Part shown: positions 16,761 through 25,672 of the stretch, piece after piece
Numbering within the stretch: the stretch's first letter is position 1
Layout: every line of letters begins with the position of its first letter
Assembly (NCBI RefSeq): GCF_004358205.1
Contig: NZ_SMYO01000002.1
Span: forward strand, 62,001-126,000
Direction of reading: 5' to 3'
Source of the DNA: Bacillus salipaludis
GTDB lineage: Bacteria > Bacillota > Bacilli > Bacillales_B > DSM-18226
DNA length: 64,000 nt
Position numbers and translations under genes: made by a program
The notes under the pieces: model-generated
Told to the model about the DNA's origin: nothing
Databases searched by the model: none
The model's input: only the letters and a program-made list of their open reading frames with translations

Positions 16761-18662
16761 ATGTGTGGTTTTGTAGGCTTTGCCGATACAAGCACGACTG
16801 TAGATAAAGTAACGACAGTGAATAATATGATGGACACAATCATCCACCGCGGACCGGACAGCGGCGGTGTGTTTACCGATGACCGTGTAGCCTTTGGCTT
16901 TAGACGACTTTCGATCATCGACTTATCTGACGAAGCAAGTCAGCCAATGTACAATGAAGACAACAGCGTAGTGCTGATTTTTAACGGGGAAATTTATAAC
17001 TTTGAAGAAATCCGCAAAGACCTTGTTGCAAAAGGCCACCAATTTAGAAGTCATACTGATAGTGAAGTCATTCTTCACGGTTACGAAGAGTACGGCGTGG
17101 ATTTACTGCAAAAAGTGAGAGGAATGTTTGCCTTCTCAATCTGGGATCAGAAAAAACAAGAGATGTTCTTAGCACGCGATTTCTTTGGAATCAAGCCGCT
17201 TTACTATACACAGAACACAACAGATGGCTCGTTTATCTTTGGTTCGGAAATTAAAGCATTTTTAAAGCATCCATCCTTTAAAAAGGAATTAAACAAGGAT
17301 GCCCTTAAACCATACCTTACGTTCCAATATTCTGTACTTGATGAAACCTTCTTTAAAGGTGTATTCAAGTTAAAGCCTGGCCATTACATGATCTATAAAG
17401 ACGGTAAGGCCGACATCAAGTCATATTGGGATGTTAACTTTGATGAAAATCAAGACAGTTTAGAGCATTATGTGGAAAAAATAAAAAACACAGTCGAAGA
17501 ATCAGTGAAGTACCATAAGATTAGTGATGTGAAAGTCGGCTCATTTTTATCCGGCGGGATCGATTCCAGCTATATTACTTCCCTGTTAAAGCCAAATAAA
17601 ACTTTCTCTGTTGGCTTCCAGGACCATGAGGGAATCTTCAACGAAACGAATCTTGCCAAAGATTTATCGGATATTCTTGGAATTGAAAATCATAAATCGG
17701 TTATTAATGCGGATGAATGCTTTGAGAAGCTGCCAACGATCCAATACCATATGGATGAACCGCAATCCAACCCATCCTCTGTTCCGTTATATTTCTTAGC
17801 GGAGCTTGCTAGTAAGCATGTTACCGTCGTGTTGTCTGGTGAAGGTGCCGATGAAATTTTCGGTGGTTATGAGTGGTACCGCCCTACGCCGGCAATGGCG
17901 AAGTATGAAAAGATCCCATTTGCCCTCCGCCGCGCGGCTTCCAATGTGGCGAAGGCATTACCACAGAACCGCATTACGGGCTTCCTTGTCAAAGGCGGCC
18001 AAACGGTTGAGGAAACCTTTATTGGTGAAGCCAAGGTTTGGGATGAAAATGATGCGTTAAAAGTATTAAAGGATGACTTTAAGAAGGGGCCTTCCGTTCG
18101 AAGCATTACACAAAAAGTCTATGATAAAGTGAAAAATAAAGATGATGTAACGAAAAAGCAATATCTTGATTTGAAGCTATGGCTTCCTGGGGATATTCTG
18201 TTAAAAGCAGATAAAATGAGCTGTGCGCATTCGATCGAGCTCCGTGTTCCGTTCTTGGATAAGGTAGTGATGGGAATGGCTTCACACATTCCAACGCCGC
18301 TTCGTGTGAATCAGGAAAATACGAAATATGCACTGCGTACTGCAGCGAAGGAAGTATTGCCGGAAGAATGGGCCAATCGTCCAAAGGTCGGCTTCCCTGT
18401 GCCAATCCGCTATTGGCTGCGTGAAGAAAAGTATTATCAATTAGTCAAAGAAATGTTTACCTCTGACATTGCGAAAGAATTCTTTAACACCGATGAATTG
18501 GTGAAATTTTTGGACGACCATTACCATAACAGACACAATTATGCCCGTTATATTTGGACAGTTTATGTATTCTTAGTTTGGTATAAAAAGTTTTTCATAG
18601 AATTAGAGTCTGATGCGCCTTCTCATAAGGCAAAACAGCCCGACGAGTTGGTTACCGTTTAA
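16761..18662 (+). CDS. asnB: Asparagine synthase (glutamine-hydrolysing), AsnB type
   Basis: 633 residues. The N-terminal class II glutaminase domain has nucleophile Cys2 and HRGPDSGG; the synthetase domain has the PP-loop SGGIDSS from Ser264 and SGEGADEIFGGY. It adenylates an aspartate-like carboxylate and amidates it with glutamine-derived ammonia. Length and motifs match B. subtilis AsnB, which amidates meso-DAP in peptidoglycan; other family members amidate the D-Asp cross-bridge. In this operon, between a Mur ligase and a racemase, a cell-wall amidation role is plausible. Free asparagine synthesis remains the alternative. A ribosome site AAAGGTGAT is present. Confidence 0.85.
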   Translation: MCGFVGFADTSTTVDKVTTVNNMMDTIIHRGPDSGGVFTDDRVAFGFRRLSIIDLSDEASQPMYNEDNSVVLIFNGEIYNFEEIRKDLVAKGHQFRSHTDSEVILHGYEEYGVDLLQKVRGMFAFSIWDQKKQEMFLARDFFGIKPLYYTQNTTDGSFIFGSEIKAFLKHPSFKKELNKDALKPYLTFQYSVLDETFFKGVFKLKPGHYMIYKDGKADIKSYWDVNFDENQDSLEHYVEKIKNTVEESVKYHKISDVKVGSFLSGGIDSSYITSLLKPNKTFSVGFQDHEGIFNETNLAKDLSDILGIENHKSVINADECFEKLPTIQYHMDEPQSNPSSVPLYFLAELASKHVTVVLSGEGADEIFGGYEWYRPTPAMAKYEKIPFALRRAASNVAKALPQNRITGFLVKGGQTVEETFIGEAKVWDENDALKVLKDDFKKGPSVRSITQKVYDKVKNKDDVTKKQYLDLKLWLPGDILLKADKMSCAHSIELRVPFLDKVVMGMASHIPTPLRVNQENTKYALRTAAKEVLPEEWANRPKVGFPVPIRYWLREEKYYQLVKEMFTSDIAKEFFNTDELVKFLDDHYHNRHNYARYIWTVYVFLVWYKKFFIELESDAPSHKAKQPDELVTV

Positions 18663-18707
18663 TCTTTTTAACGGAACGATAATTTTCAAGAAATGGAAGG
18701 TGGTTGA

Positions 18708-19433
18708 ATGAAAAGTTTAGGTGTAATCGGTGGAATGGGTCCCAAGGCTACCTCTGTATTTTTCGATAAGGTGGTTGAAAATACAGTCGCTGATCGGGAT
18801 CAAGACCATATCGATATTATGATCCTGAATCACGCCACCTTACCGGATCGTACCGAAGCCATTTTAAATGGACGGGATGATTTATTTTTAGATGCAGTGA
18901 AAAAGGACTTCAAACTATTGGAGTTTGCCGGTGTTTCTCATATCGCGATTCCTTGTAATACTTCGCATTATTTTTACGATCAAATGCAGGCCATGACAGA
19001 GATTCCAATTATTCATATGGTGGATGAAACATTAAAAGTGATTTATCAAAAATACGGCGAAAACGCCAAGGTTGGACTGTTAGCAACAAAGGGAACCATC
19101 AGCAGCGGTATTTACGAAAAAGAATCCAGCAAATACAAGATGCAGATGTATGTTCCGAGTGAAGCCGTTCAAAAACAGACGATGGACATTATTTACAGCA
19201 TAAAGGCTGACAAAATGATTGACCCGCTGGAACTCGAAGAGATGATCCATCAGCTTATTTTTGACGAAGGCTGTAACTGTGTTGTTCTTGCCTGTACGGA
19301 GCTTTCTTGTGTAAGGATTGGTGATGAGGCAGCGCAGTACTGTGTGGATGCATTGGAGGTTCTCGTTGAACAGTCGATTGCCCTTTCAGGCGGCACCTCG
19401 AAAAAACAAAATAGTTCAGCCGTGTATTCTTAA
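18708..19433 (+). CDS. Aspartate/glutamate racemase family protein
   Basis: 241 residues with the GVIGGMGPKAT start and both catalytic cysteines, Cys83 (PCNTSH) and Cys196 (LACTELS). It is a PLP-independent racemase that uses a two-base mechanism to interconvert L- and D-Asp or Glu. Both cysteines being present argues against the inactive variants of the family. Its place after the D-Asp-ligase-type and AsnB genes points to D-aspartate supply. A RacX/YgeA-type broad racemase is possible. GGAAGGTGG precedes the ATG. Confidence 0.85.
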   Translation: MKSLGVIGGMGPKATSVFFDKVVENTVADRDQDHIDIMILNHATLPDRTEAILNGRDDLFLDAVKKDFKLLEFAGVSHIAIPCNTSHYFYDQMQAMTEIPIIHMVDETLKVIYQKYGENAKVGLLATKGTISSGIYEKESSKYKMQMYVPSEAVQKQTMDIIYSIKADKMIDPLELEEMIHQLIFDEGCNCVVLACTELSCVRIGDEAAQYCVDALEVLVEQSIALSGGTSKKQNSSAVYS

Positions 19434-19469
19434 TAGATTTGCATGTTACGAGCGGAAGGTGGGATTTTC

Positions 19470-19769
19470 ATGGCACCAACTGAATTGGAAAAATTAGAAA
19501 CGTTTTTAGCAGAGTCGTTCTCGGACGGGGTAAGTTTTCGCGAGCTACGATTATCAGACGAGGAAGTAGATTACTTATTAAGAAGGTATCCAAATGCCAG
19601 TGTTTTGAAGAGCGCTTCTTTGGAGTCCGAGGATCATAAAGCATGGTATGAAGTCAACCTATTGCCCGCTTATGATGCTGAATCGAAGTTTGAGGACATT
19701 CAAAAAGAAAATGAACGGTTAAAGCAAGAAGTGGAAGCATTGAAAAAAGCATTGGTTACACAGGGATAA
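19470..19769 (+). CDS. Small coiled-coil protein of unknown function (copy 1)
   Basis: 99 residues from ATG 19470, chosen because GGAAGGTGGG lies just upstream; the frame opens at 19443. Residues ~1-60 form a compact domain with FLAESFSDGVSFRELRLS and a YPNASV segment; residues ~70-97 are a heptad coiled coil (ENERLKQEVEALKKAL). It has no signal peptide or membrane helix. A paralogue at 24342-24644 shares the same layout. It ends the ATP-grasp/Mur/Asn/racemase cluster. I do not recognise the family. Confidence 0.75.
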   Translation: MAPTELEKLETFLAESFSDGVSFRELRLSDEEVDYLLRRYPNASVLKSASLESEDHKAWYEVNLLPAYDAESKFEDIQKENERLKQEVEALKKALVTQG

Positions 19770-19776
19770 TGAATTA

Positions 19777-19813
19777 AAAACACCTAGCCGCAAGGAGATT
19801 GGCTAGGTGTTTT
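19777..19813. terminator. Bidirectional terminator
   Basis: Perfect 13-bp stem AAAACACCTAGCC / GGCTAGGTGTTTT between convergent genes. Confidence 0.85.
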
Positions 19814-19818
19814 CTAAT

Positions 19819-21468
19819 TTATGCTAGAAGCTTACGGATAACAAGGTTGGTTAAGTTCGGCACGACTTCTAGAGAGTAGGTCATTTCCATTCGTTCAAGT
19901 TTTTTATGAGCATCTACACCATAAGGCCCAATATTGATAACCGGAACATTTAACTCGCGGATATCCTGGTATTCTACATAATGCTTGGTTCCCCAGCCGG
20001 GGTTATTTTTCGAAACCGCATTAATTCCTTCTTGATCATCACTTAAAGCAACAAAGCTCATATCCGAAATATATGGGAAAAAGTTCTTTGTTACAATGGG
20101 GTGCTGGTAGCTTGGCTGTACAGCCTCTACTGCCTCATCCAAGGCATCAATTAAAGCCTGTTCACGGCTTGTTTTCCCTGTTAATTCAATTCTTGGTGAA
20201 TACAGTGAAGAATAAAACAGAATGATGGCAGGATTTTTATCCTTCATCCATTTCCAGGCTTCCTCTACTACTCGTGCCGCAAACATCCGCGTATCAAGTT
20301 CTTGATTTTGCAACAATATCTCTTTAAATTCATTCATATGACGAACGAATGCATCCCCATGTTCCGCCACAAGCATTTGTTCCATTTCCTCGTATGTAAA
20401 CACTCGAGGTGCCCATGGCAGTTCTACATAAGGCTCGCCACTCGCCGCACTGTAACGTTTATAGCGCTCATCAAAGGATGCAAGCGCCCTTTCAAAGGCA
20501 ATTAGTGCCTGCTCCTTTAACTTTTCCAGCACATCCTTTGGAGACCATGAATGGATAAAAAAGTTATAGTAAACATAGGCAGATAGGGCGGTCTGTACGG
20601 TATAGGATGGTTTAAGGTCGGTTTGCTTTAAGGAAACAGGCGGTACCGTCGTCTCCCCAAATGCCTCGTTACAAAGCTCAGGGTTATAATTAATCTGCTT
20701 GGTTAATTCTGCCGCAATAAAGTTCGGGTCTAAGCCCTCAAAACAGGATCCGACATGGGTTTCTGCACCAGTAATAAAAAAAGATGGCAGGAGCTTCCCA
20801 ACCGTGCCTTTATAAATATAGCGGTTTATATCACCGGCATAGCGGGGCGATACGAAATCAGAATTAATGGCCGCAACATAATCAAAGCCATGTTCCTCTT
20901 TCCAACTTTTTAATACTTTTAAGGCAGATAAAACACCGTGGGAGCTGTCTTCTTCATCACATTCTGCTAAAAGGACAAGATTTCCGTCTAATTCCTCAGG
21001 ATACTCTGAATAGTATTGTAAAAGAAAAAGATGGCTGGCGACACCGCTTTTCATATCAAGGACGCCGCGTCCAAACAGCCAGTCCCCTGATTCCAAATGT
21101 TCTTTTGCAGAAACAGGGAGCTCTTCCTGCTTTAGTGCTTCCATCAACTCATCAGGAAAACACGCCCGGTCTTTTAATTGATTAAAATCATCGATTCCTA
21201 CCGTATCCATATGACCCATTAAAATAACTGTTCGATTGCTTGTACCTTTTGTTCCCTTCACAAAGGCAAGCACATTGTAGCGTTCATGAATATCATTAAT
21301 TGTCTTCTCTAATGTTAAGTAGGATGTGTTTTTGGAGAAATAAGGAAGATCTGCGATAATTTTATATAATGAATTGGCAATTGTCTTCTCGCCAGCTGTA
21401 TTAACGATACTTTCAACATTCACGAGCTGAGTGGTTAAAGCAAGAACCGCTTCCCGGCTTTCAAGCAT
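19819..21468 (-). CDS. M20 family peptidase, RocB-like
   Basis: 549 residues. The zinc motifs of M20 enzymes are visible: MGHMDTVG (~85), GRGVLDMKSG (~134) and AECDEEDSSHG (~170). B. subtilis RocB, in the arginine degradation regulon, has a similar length and arrangement. The protein is cytoplasmic and its substrate is unknown. It points away from the lysine-riboswitch operon across a 446-bp gap and converges on the coiled-coil gene. Confidence 0.75.
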   Translation of the reverse strand: MLESREAVLALTTQLVNVESIVNTAGEKTIANSLYKIIADLPYFSKNTSYLTLEKTINDIHERYNVLAFVKGTKGTSNRTVILMGHMDTVGIDDFNQLKDRACFPDELMEALKQEELPVSAKEHLESGDWLFGRGVLDMKSGVASHLFLLQYYSEYPEELDGNLVLLAECDEEDSSHGVLSALKVLKSWKEEHGFDYVAAINSDFVSPRYAGDINRYIYKGTVGKLLPSFFITGAETHVGSCFEGLDPNFIAAELTKQINYNPELCNEAFGETTVPPVSLKQTDLKPSYTVQTALSAYVYYNFFIHSWSPKDVLEKLKEQALIAFERALASFDERYKRYSAASGEPYVELPWAPRVFTYEEMEQMLVAEHGDAFVRHMNEFKEILLQNQELDTRMFAARVVEEAWKWMKDKNPAIILFYSSLYSPRIELTGKTSREQALIDALDEAVEAVQPSYQHPIVTKNFFPYISDMSFVALSDDQEGINAVSKNNPGWGTKHYVEYQDIRELNVPVINIGPYGVDAHKKLERMEMTYSLEVVPNLTNLVIRKLLA

Positions 21469-21571
21469 GGTACATTCCCCTTTTTGAATAAAATGTTTTT
21501 ACAAAAATGTATACCTAAAGGTTTTTGGCGTCAAGTAGTTTATTAATATAATATTTTTTGAATATTTATTA

Positions 21572-21600
21572 TTGATTTTATCATATTATTTCGCTATACT
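21572..21600 (+). promoter_or_regulatory. Sigma-A promoter of the lysine-riboswitch operon
   Basis: TTGATT, a 17-bp spacer, then TATACT. Transcription would start near 21607, ahead of the L-box. Confidence 0.7.
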
Positions 21601-21633
21601 AAAAACTGTTATTTGAAAAATAAAATAATAAAT

Positions 21634-21895
21634 CCTCATCTTTTCAAGTTTTGAGATGGGGTAGAGGTCGCGATTTTTAAGAGTATCCTATTGGAGATTT
21701 AGTGAAATCTATGAAAATAGGAAAAAGGAATAATCGCCGAAGTCACTGAAATCACTAGTTTCAGGAGGCTGGGTCTGCACTCAAACAGGGGCAGAACTGT
21801 CACAATTTAGTGAATTGTGGAGAGCTATCTTTTTCAAAGCTTAAAGATGAGGGTGTGTCAGGCACCGTCATAATATTATGGCGGTGCCTTTTTTA
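21634..21895 (+). ncRNA. Lysine riboswitch (L-box) with terminator
   Basis: The conserved strings AGAGGTCGCG, AGAGTATCC, CGCCGAAG, CTGGGTCTG and GGAGAGCTATC occur in L-box order. Stem P1 is closed by CCTCATCTTT (21634) and AAAGATGAGG (to 21852). The following hairpin (GGCACCG...CGGTGCC, 21861-21888) has a six-T tail and forms the expression platform. Lysine binding would terminate transcription ahead of the downstream importer. Confidence 0.92.
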
Positions 21896-21914
21896 ATTTA
21901 AAGGAGGGAATATT

Positions 21915-22706
21915 GTGAAAAGAATAATGATTCTGCTAACAGTTGCGCTTGTATTTGTTTTATCAGCATGCGGAACGAAGCAAAATAACGAAACGGCTAA
22001 AGCGAAAGGTTCAGATCTAAAACTAGTAAAGGGTGGTTCGTTAACCTTTGCGATGAGCGGTTTATACCCGCCGTTAAACTATAAAAAGGATGGCAAATTG
22101 ACGGGTTTTGATGTGGAAATTGGGAACGAAATTGCTAAAAGAATCGGTTTAAAAGCAAACCCTGTAACGAACCCATGGGAAACAATTATTCAAGGATTAA
22201 AAGCGAACAAGTATGACGCCATTATCGGAAGCATGACCGCAACGCCTGAGCGGGACAAGCAGGTTGATTTTACAAACCCATACTATTTATCAGGCGCGCA
22301 AGTTTTTGTTGCAGACAGCAATAATGCTATTCAATCAAAAGACGATTTAAAAGGCAAAACCATTGGAGTTATTCAGTCCAGCACATGGAAGGATATGGCC
22401 GTTAAATTATCCGATAAGGTAAAAGGCTATCCAAGTGATGTTTACGCCCTTCAAGATTTAGCGTTAGGCCGTATTGATGCAGTGATCACGGATAAAATTG
22501 TTGGTCTGAATGCCAAAAATGAAAAGCATCTAAAAATTAAAGCGGTTGGTGACCTGTTAAATGAGGACCGCGTTAGTGTAGCGGTAACAGAAGGAAACAA
22601 AGCGCTCGCAGATAAAATCAACAAAGCCATTGCTGACATGCAAAAGGATGGAACTTACGAAAAAATCAGTAAGAAATGGTTCAATGAAAATCTTTTAGAA
22701 AAATAA
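21915..22706 (+). CDS. ABC transporter substrate-binding lipoprotein, probably lysine
   Basis: 263 residues from GTG, with AAGGAGGG just upstream. Signal peptide and lipobox LSAC (Cys19), then an SBP family 3 domain (TFAMSGLYPPLNY, GFDVEIGNEIAKRIG, GVIQSSTWKDM). It captures an amino acid outside the membrane. The lysine riboswitch directly ahead makes lysine the most likely ligand; the sequence alone would only say polar or basic amino acid. It is the first gene of a three-gene operon. Confidence 0.85.
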   Translation: MKRIMILLTVALVFVLSACGTKQNNETAKAKGSDLKLVKGGSLTFAMSGLYPPLNYKKDGKLTGFDVEIGNEIAKRIGLKANPVTNPWETIIQGLKANKYDAIIGSMTATPERDKQVDFTNPYYLSGAQVFVADSNNAIQSKDDLKGKTIGVIQSSTWKDMAVKLSDKVKGYPSDVYALQDLALGRIDAVITDKIVGLNAKNEKHLKIKAVGDLLNEDRVSVAVTEGNKALADKINKAIADMQKDGTYEKISKKWFNENLLEK

Positions 22707-22732
22707 AGAAGCTTTTTAGGGAGGCTGTAACA

Positions 22733-23416
22733 TTGACGTTTTTACACAATGTGACGGGAATTTTAAGTGAAAATGGTATGGCCTTCTTGAAGGCCACCTG
22801 GATGACCATCTCGATTACGGTAATTTCTTTAGTGTTTGCCATGATTATTGGAGTGATTTTTGCCGGATTTAAAATTTCTTCTATAAAACTGTTAAATCGC
22901 GTGGCAGACATCTATATTGGCCTTATCCGTGGTACACCGTTAATTGTTCAAATCATGTTTTTATACTACGGAATTGCCAATTTGGTAACGCTGGACAGCT
23001 TTACCGCAGGCGCGTTGGCATTAAGTATTCATACCGGTGCCTATATTGCTGAAATTTTTAGGGGGGCGGTGCAGTCCATTGACCGAGGTCAAATGGAAGC
23101 GGCGAGGTCGTTAGGGATGCCGCTGCCGCTTGCAATGAGGAGAATTATTTTCCCACAAGCCTTCAAGCGCTCGATTCCTCCACTCGCAAATCAGTTTATT
23201 ATCAGCTTAAAGGATTCATCACTGGTCGCCTATATTTCTGTTACAGACCTATTCAATACGGCACTGACGGTACAAGGTGAAAACTATATGCCGTTTGAAA
23301 CTTATTTCGTTGTCGGTTTTTATTATTTAATCATTGTGCTAATCTTTACATGGTTAGCAAACAGGGTTGAGAGGAAGCTGGATGTCAGTAAACCGAAGGA
23401 GGCGGCAGTAGCGTGA
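22733..23416 (+). CDS. Amino-acid ABC transporter permease, probably lysine
   Basis: 227 residues from TTG 22733 with a good AGGGAGG site. HisM/GlnP-type permease with about five membrane segments; [17 protein letters not shown] and the EAA loop [22 protein letters not shown] are clear. It overlaps the ATPase gene by 4 bp (GTGA). Substrate inferred from the L-box. Confidence 0.87.
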   Translation: MTFLHNVTGILSENGMAFLKATWMTISITVISLVFAMIIGVIFAGFKISSIKLLNRVADIYIGLIRGTPLIVQIMFLYYGIANLVTLDSFTAGALALSIHTGAYIAEIFRGAVQSIDRGQMEAARSLGMPLPLAMRRIIFPQAFKRSIPPLANQFIISLKDSSLVAYISVTDLFNTALTVQGENYMPFETYFVVGFYYLIIVLIFTWLANRVERKLDVSKPKEAAVA

Positions 23417-24135
23417 TTGAAATTAAACAGCTATCCAAGTCCTTCGGTGAACTTGAAGTCTTAAAAAATATTAATTTGAAGGTTCAAGAAAAAGAGGTTG
23501 TCGTGCTGATTGGTGCCAGTGGTTCTGGAAAAAGTACACTGCTTCGTTGTATGAATTTCCTGGAGACCGCGAATAACGGCGAGATTATCATTGATTCGGA
23601 AAAGGTTGACCATGGGAAATCCAATCTCAATAAAATAAGGGAAAAAGTCGGAATGGTTTTTCAACATTTTAACCTGTTTCCTCATAAAACCGTCCTTGAA
23701 AATATCATCGAGGCACCAATCTATGTGAAAAAAGAAACGAAGGCCCAGGCAACTGCTAAGGCATTGAATCTTTTGAAAAAAGTTGGCTTATCCGATAAGG
23801 CTAATTTTTATCCGGATCAGCTGTCAGGCGGGCAGAAGCAGCGTGTTGCGATTGCCAGGGCATTGGCGATGGAACCAAAGGTGATGCTTTTTGATGAACC
23901 GACCTCTGCACTTGACCCGGAGCTGGTTGGTGAAGTCCTTCAAGTCATGAAGGAATTAGCAGAAGAGGGCATGACAATGGTGATTGTCACACATGAAATG
24001 GGATTTGCCCGCGAAGTGGCAAGCCGGATTATCATGTTGGCAGATGGGAATATTATTGAAGAAGGGTCTCCAGATGAAATTTTTTCAAATCCAAAGCATG
24101 AGCGGACCCAGAGATTTTTAAACAAAATTCTATAA
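23413..24135 (+). CDS. Amino-acid ABC transporter ATPase, probably lysine
   Basis: 240 residues from GTG in the GTGA overlap. Walker [10 protein letters not shown], signature LSGGQKQRV, Walker [15 protein letters not shown], switch THEMGF. It is a close paralogue of the artR-like ATPase at 2012. It drives the permease encoded upstream. A terminator follows. Confidence 0.88.
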   Translation: MIEIKQLSKSFGELEVLKNINLKVQEKEVVVLIGASGSGKSTLLRCMNFLETANNGEIIIDSEKVDHGKSNLNKIREKVGMVFQHFNLFPHKTVLENIIEAPIYVKKETKAQATAKALNLLKKVGLSDKANFYPDQLSGGQKQRVAIARALAMEPKVMLFDEPTSALDPELVGEVLQVMKELAEEGMTMVIVTHEMGFAREVASRIIMLADGNIIEEGSPDEIFSNPKHERTQRFLNKIL

Positions 24136-24137
24136 TG

Positions 24138-24169
24138 AGATTGCCCCTTATTGGGGGGGCAATCTTTTT
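24138..24169 (+). terminator. Terminator of the lysine importer operon
   Basis: Stem AGATTGCCCC / GGGGCAATCT, then TTTTT. Confidence 0.85.
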
Positions 24170-24341
24170 AATTTGCATATCTAAAAAAATACGTAATAAA
24201 TATAATATGAGGTTAAATAAAAAAAGTAAGGTCAAAAAAAAAGAAAAATAGCACTGATCCTTCCTTTTCTACGTTAATACGATGCCGAAAATGATGTCGT
24301 GATTAGCCATTTGAATAGTCAAAATGGAGGGTGAGAAAAGG

Positions 24342-24644
24342 ATGATTTTTAAAGAAATGGAGAAGTTTGAAGAGTTCTTATCGAGATCTTTTGCGGATGG
24401 AGTCAATTTTCGTGAATTAAGGCTTTCACAGGATGAAGTTTCACTCGTAAAAAAAAGATATCCTAAAGCGAATGTTAAGCAGTGTCATCCAATGGAATCT
24501 ATAGATGGAAAGAATTGGTATGAAATCAATCTATTATTCCCTGTCGTTGCAAAGGACGAAACAGAAATTGAAGCCGTTCAAAGGGAAAATCGAAAGCTGC
24601 GTCAAGAGCTTGAGGCGTTGAAAAAATCAGTGGCGCTTTTTTAA
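24342..24644 (+). CDS. Small coiled-coil protein of unknown function (copy 2)
   Basis: 100 residues from ATG 24342, with GGAGGGTGAG upstream. It is paralogous to 19470-19769: FADGVNFRELRLS matches FSDGVSFRELRLS, both have a KRYPKA/RRYPNA segment, a W-YE-NLL segment, and a closing heptad coil (ENRKLRQELEALKK). It is monocistronic, with its own terminator, and sits between the lysine importer and a kinase-like gene. Function unknown. Confidence 0.75.
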   Translation: MIFKEMEKFEEFLSRSFADGVNFRELRLSQDEVSLVKKRYPKANVKQCHPMESIDGKNWYEINLLFPVVAKDETEIEAVQRENRKLRQELEALKKSVALF

Positions 24645-24651
24645 AATGGAA

Positions 24652-24679
24652 AGTCCAACAAATTGTTGGGCTTTTTTTA
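24652..24679 (+). terminator. Terminator after the coiled-coil gene
   Basis: Stem AGTCCAACA / TGTTGGGCT, loop AAT, then seven T. Confidence 0.85.
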
Positions 24680-24730
24680 ATGAATTGGATTTCACTGAAT
24701 AAAATGTACTAAAAGTGAGTTGGAGGAATT

Positions 24731-25639
24731 ATGGAGCGCCTTAAAAATCTAGTCCTTTTGAATGGGACGTTAAAAAGTGAAAAAATCTATAAAAGTGAAA
24801 CACTTTATCAAGGGATGAATGGCAAACTTGTTGAGCGATTTTATCTGTCACCGACTGAAAGTTACATTTTTAAGCCCTTAACCAATAACGGGCAGTTAGG
24901 GAAAGAGGTTTGGGTGTATGAGCATGTCCTCCCCGCTTTTCCGGAGATCTATCCCAAACTGCTGGCCTGCTCGGTTGCTGAGAAACTGGATGAGAATTGG
25001 ATGATTTTTGAGGATCTTGGATCGCTTGATCATGATTTTCAGGAGGATACAGTTTTAGAAGTGGTTAGGCTGATGGCAGGATGGCACTCCCTCTCTGTTG
25101 AAGGAATGGTGGGACTTCCTGTGACGGGACTTAAACCGAAAATGGAGCACATTCTTTTAGAACTTACTGAGAAAAGGGTTTTGGTACAGGATTTGGGGAT
25201 AGAGGAGATTTTTCCACTGCTTGATGGGGTTAATTTTTCAAAGAAGCTCGTGTTATCACACGGCGATCTTCATATTGGCAATATTGCAAGCGCGGGTGAG
25301 AAAGTGGTGGTGTTGGATTGGGAGCATACCCATCTGAATGCACCCTATTGGGATTTGTATCATCTGCTTGATCTAGCCCACCCTATTTTTCCGAAGCAGG
25401 TACCTCATCCGTTTCGGGAGTTGGCCTTAAAAACGTATTGTGACCATGCGGGAATAGCAGATGAGGCCTTTATAAGGGAATATTATCTATTCTCCGCTGC
25501 GTTTTCGATTTGGATGTTGTTATTGATTCGAAGTGACTTGGATTCGGGGCAGAAAAAATGGCCAAGAGAGCAGTTGGAGGCGCAGTTCGAGGAGACGGTT
25601 GCTACTTTAAGGGATTGTATCGGGGCACTGTTGAATTGA
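24731..25639 (+). CDS. Phosphotransferase of the APH/choline-kinase family
   Basis: 302 residues with the kinase-like catalytic loop HGDLHIGN (His177-Asn184) and the metal-binding VLDWEH segment a few residues later. Such proteins phosphorylate small hydroxylated molecules with ATP, for example aminosugars, homoserine or antibiotics. Nothing in the neighbourhood names the substrate, and a resistance role should not be assumed. It is a single gene with a bidirectional terminator against pepT. Confidence 0.75.
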   Translation: MERLKNLVLLNGTLKSEKIYKSETLYQGMNGKLVERFYLSPTESYIFKPLTNNGQLGKEVWVYEHVLPAFPEIYPKLLACSVAEKLDENWMIFEDLGSLDHDFQEDTVLEVVRLMAGWHSLSVEGMVGLPVTGLKPKMEHILLELTEKRVLVQDLGIEEIFPLLDGVNFSKKLVLSHGDLHIGNIASAGEKVVVLDWEHTHLNAPYWDLYHLLDLAHPIFPKQVPHPFRELALKTYCDHAGIADEAFIREYYLFSAAFSIWMLLLIRSDLDSGQKKWPREQLEAQFEETVATLRDCIGALLN

Positions 25640-25644
25640 AAAAA

Positions 25645-25667
25645 GCTAACCGCGGGGTTAGCCTTTT
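25645..25667. terminator. Bidirectional terminator
   Basis: Stem GCTAACC / GGTTAGC between the convergent kinase-like gene and pepT. Confidence 0.75.
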
Positions 25668-25672
25668 CCTAT

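Noticed and set aside
24731..25639. Aminoglycoside resistance gene
   Set aside because: Only the general APH/choline-kinase catalytic loop is present; nothing shows an antibiotic substrate.
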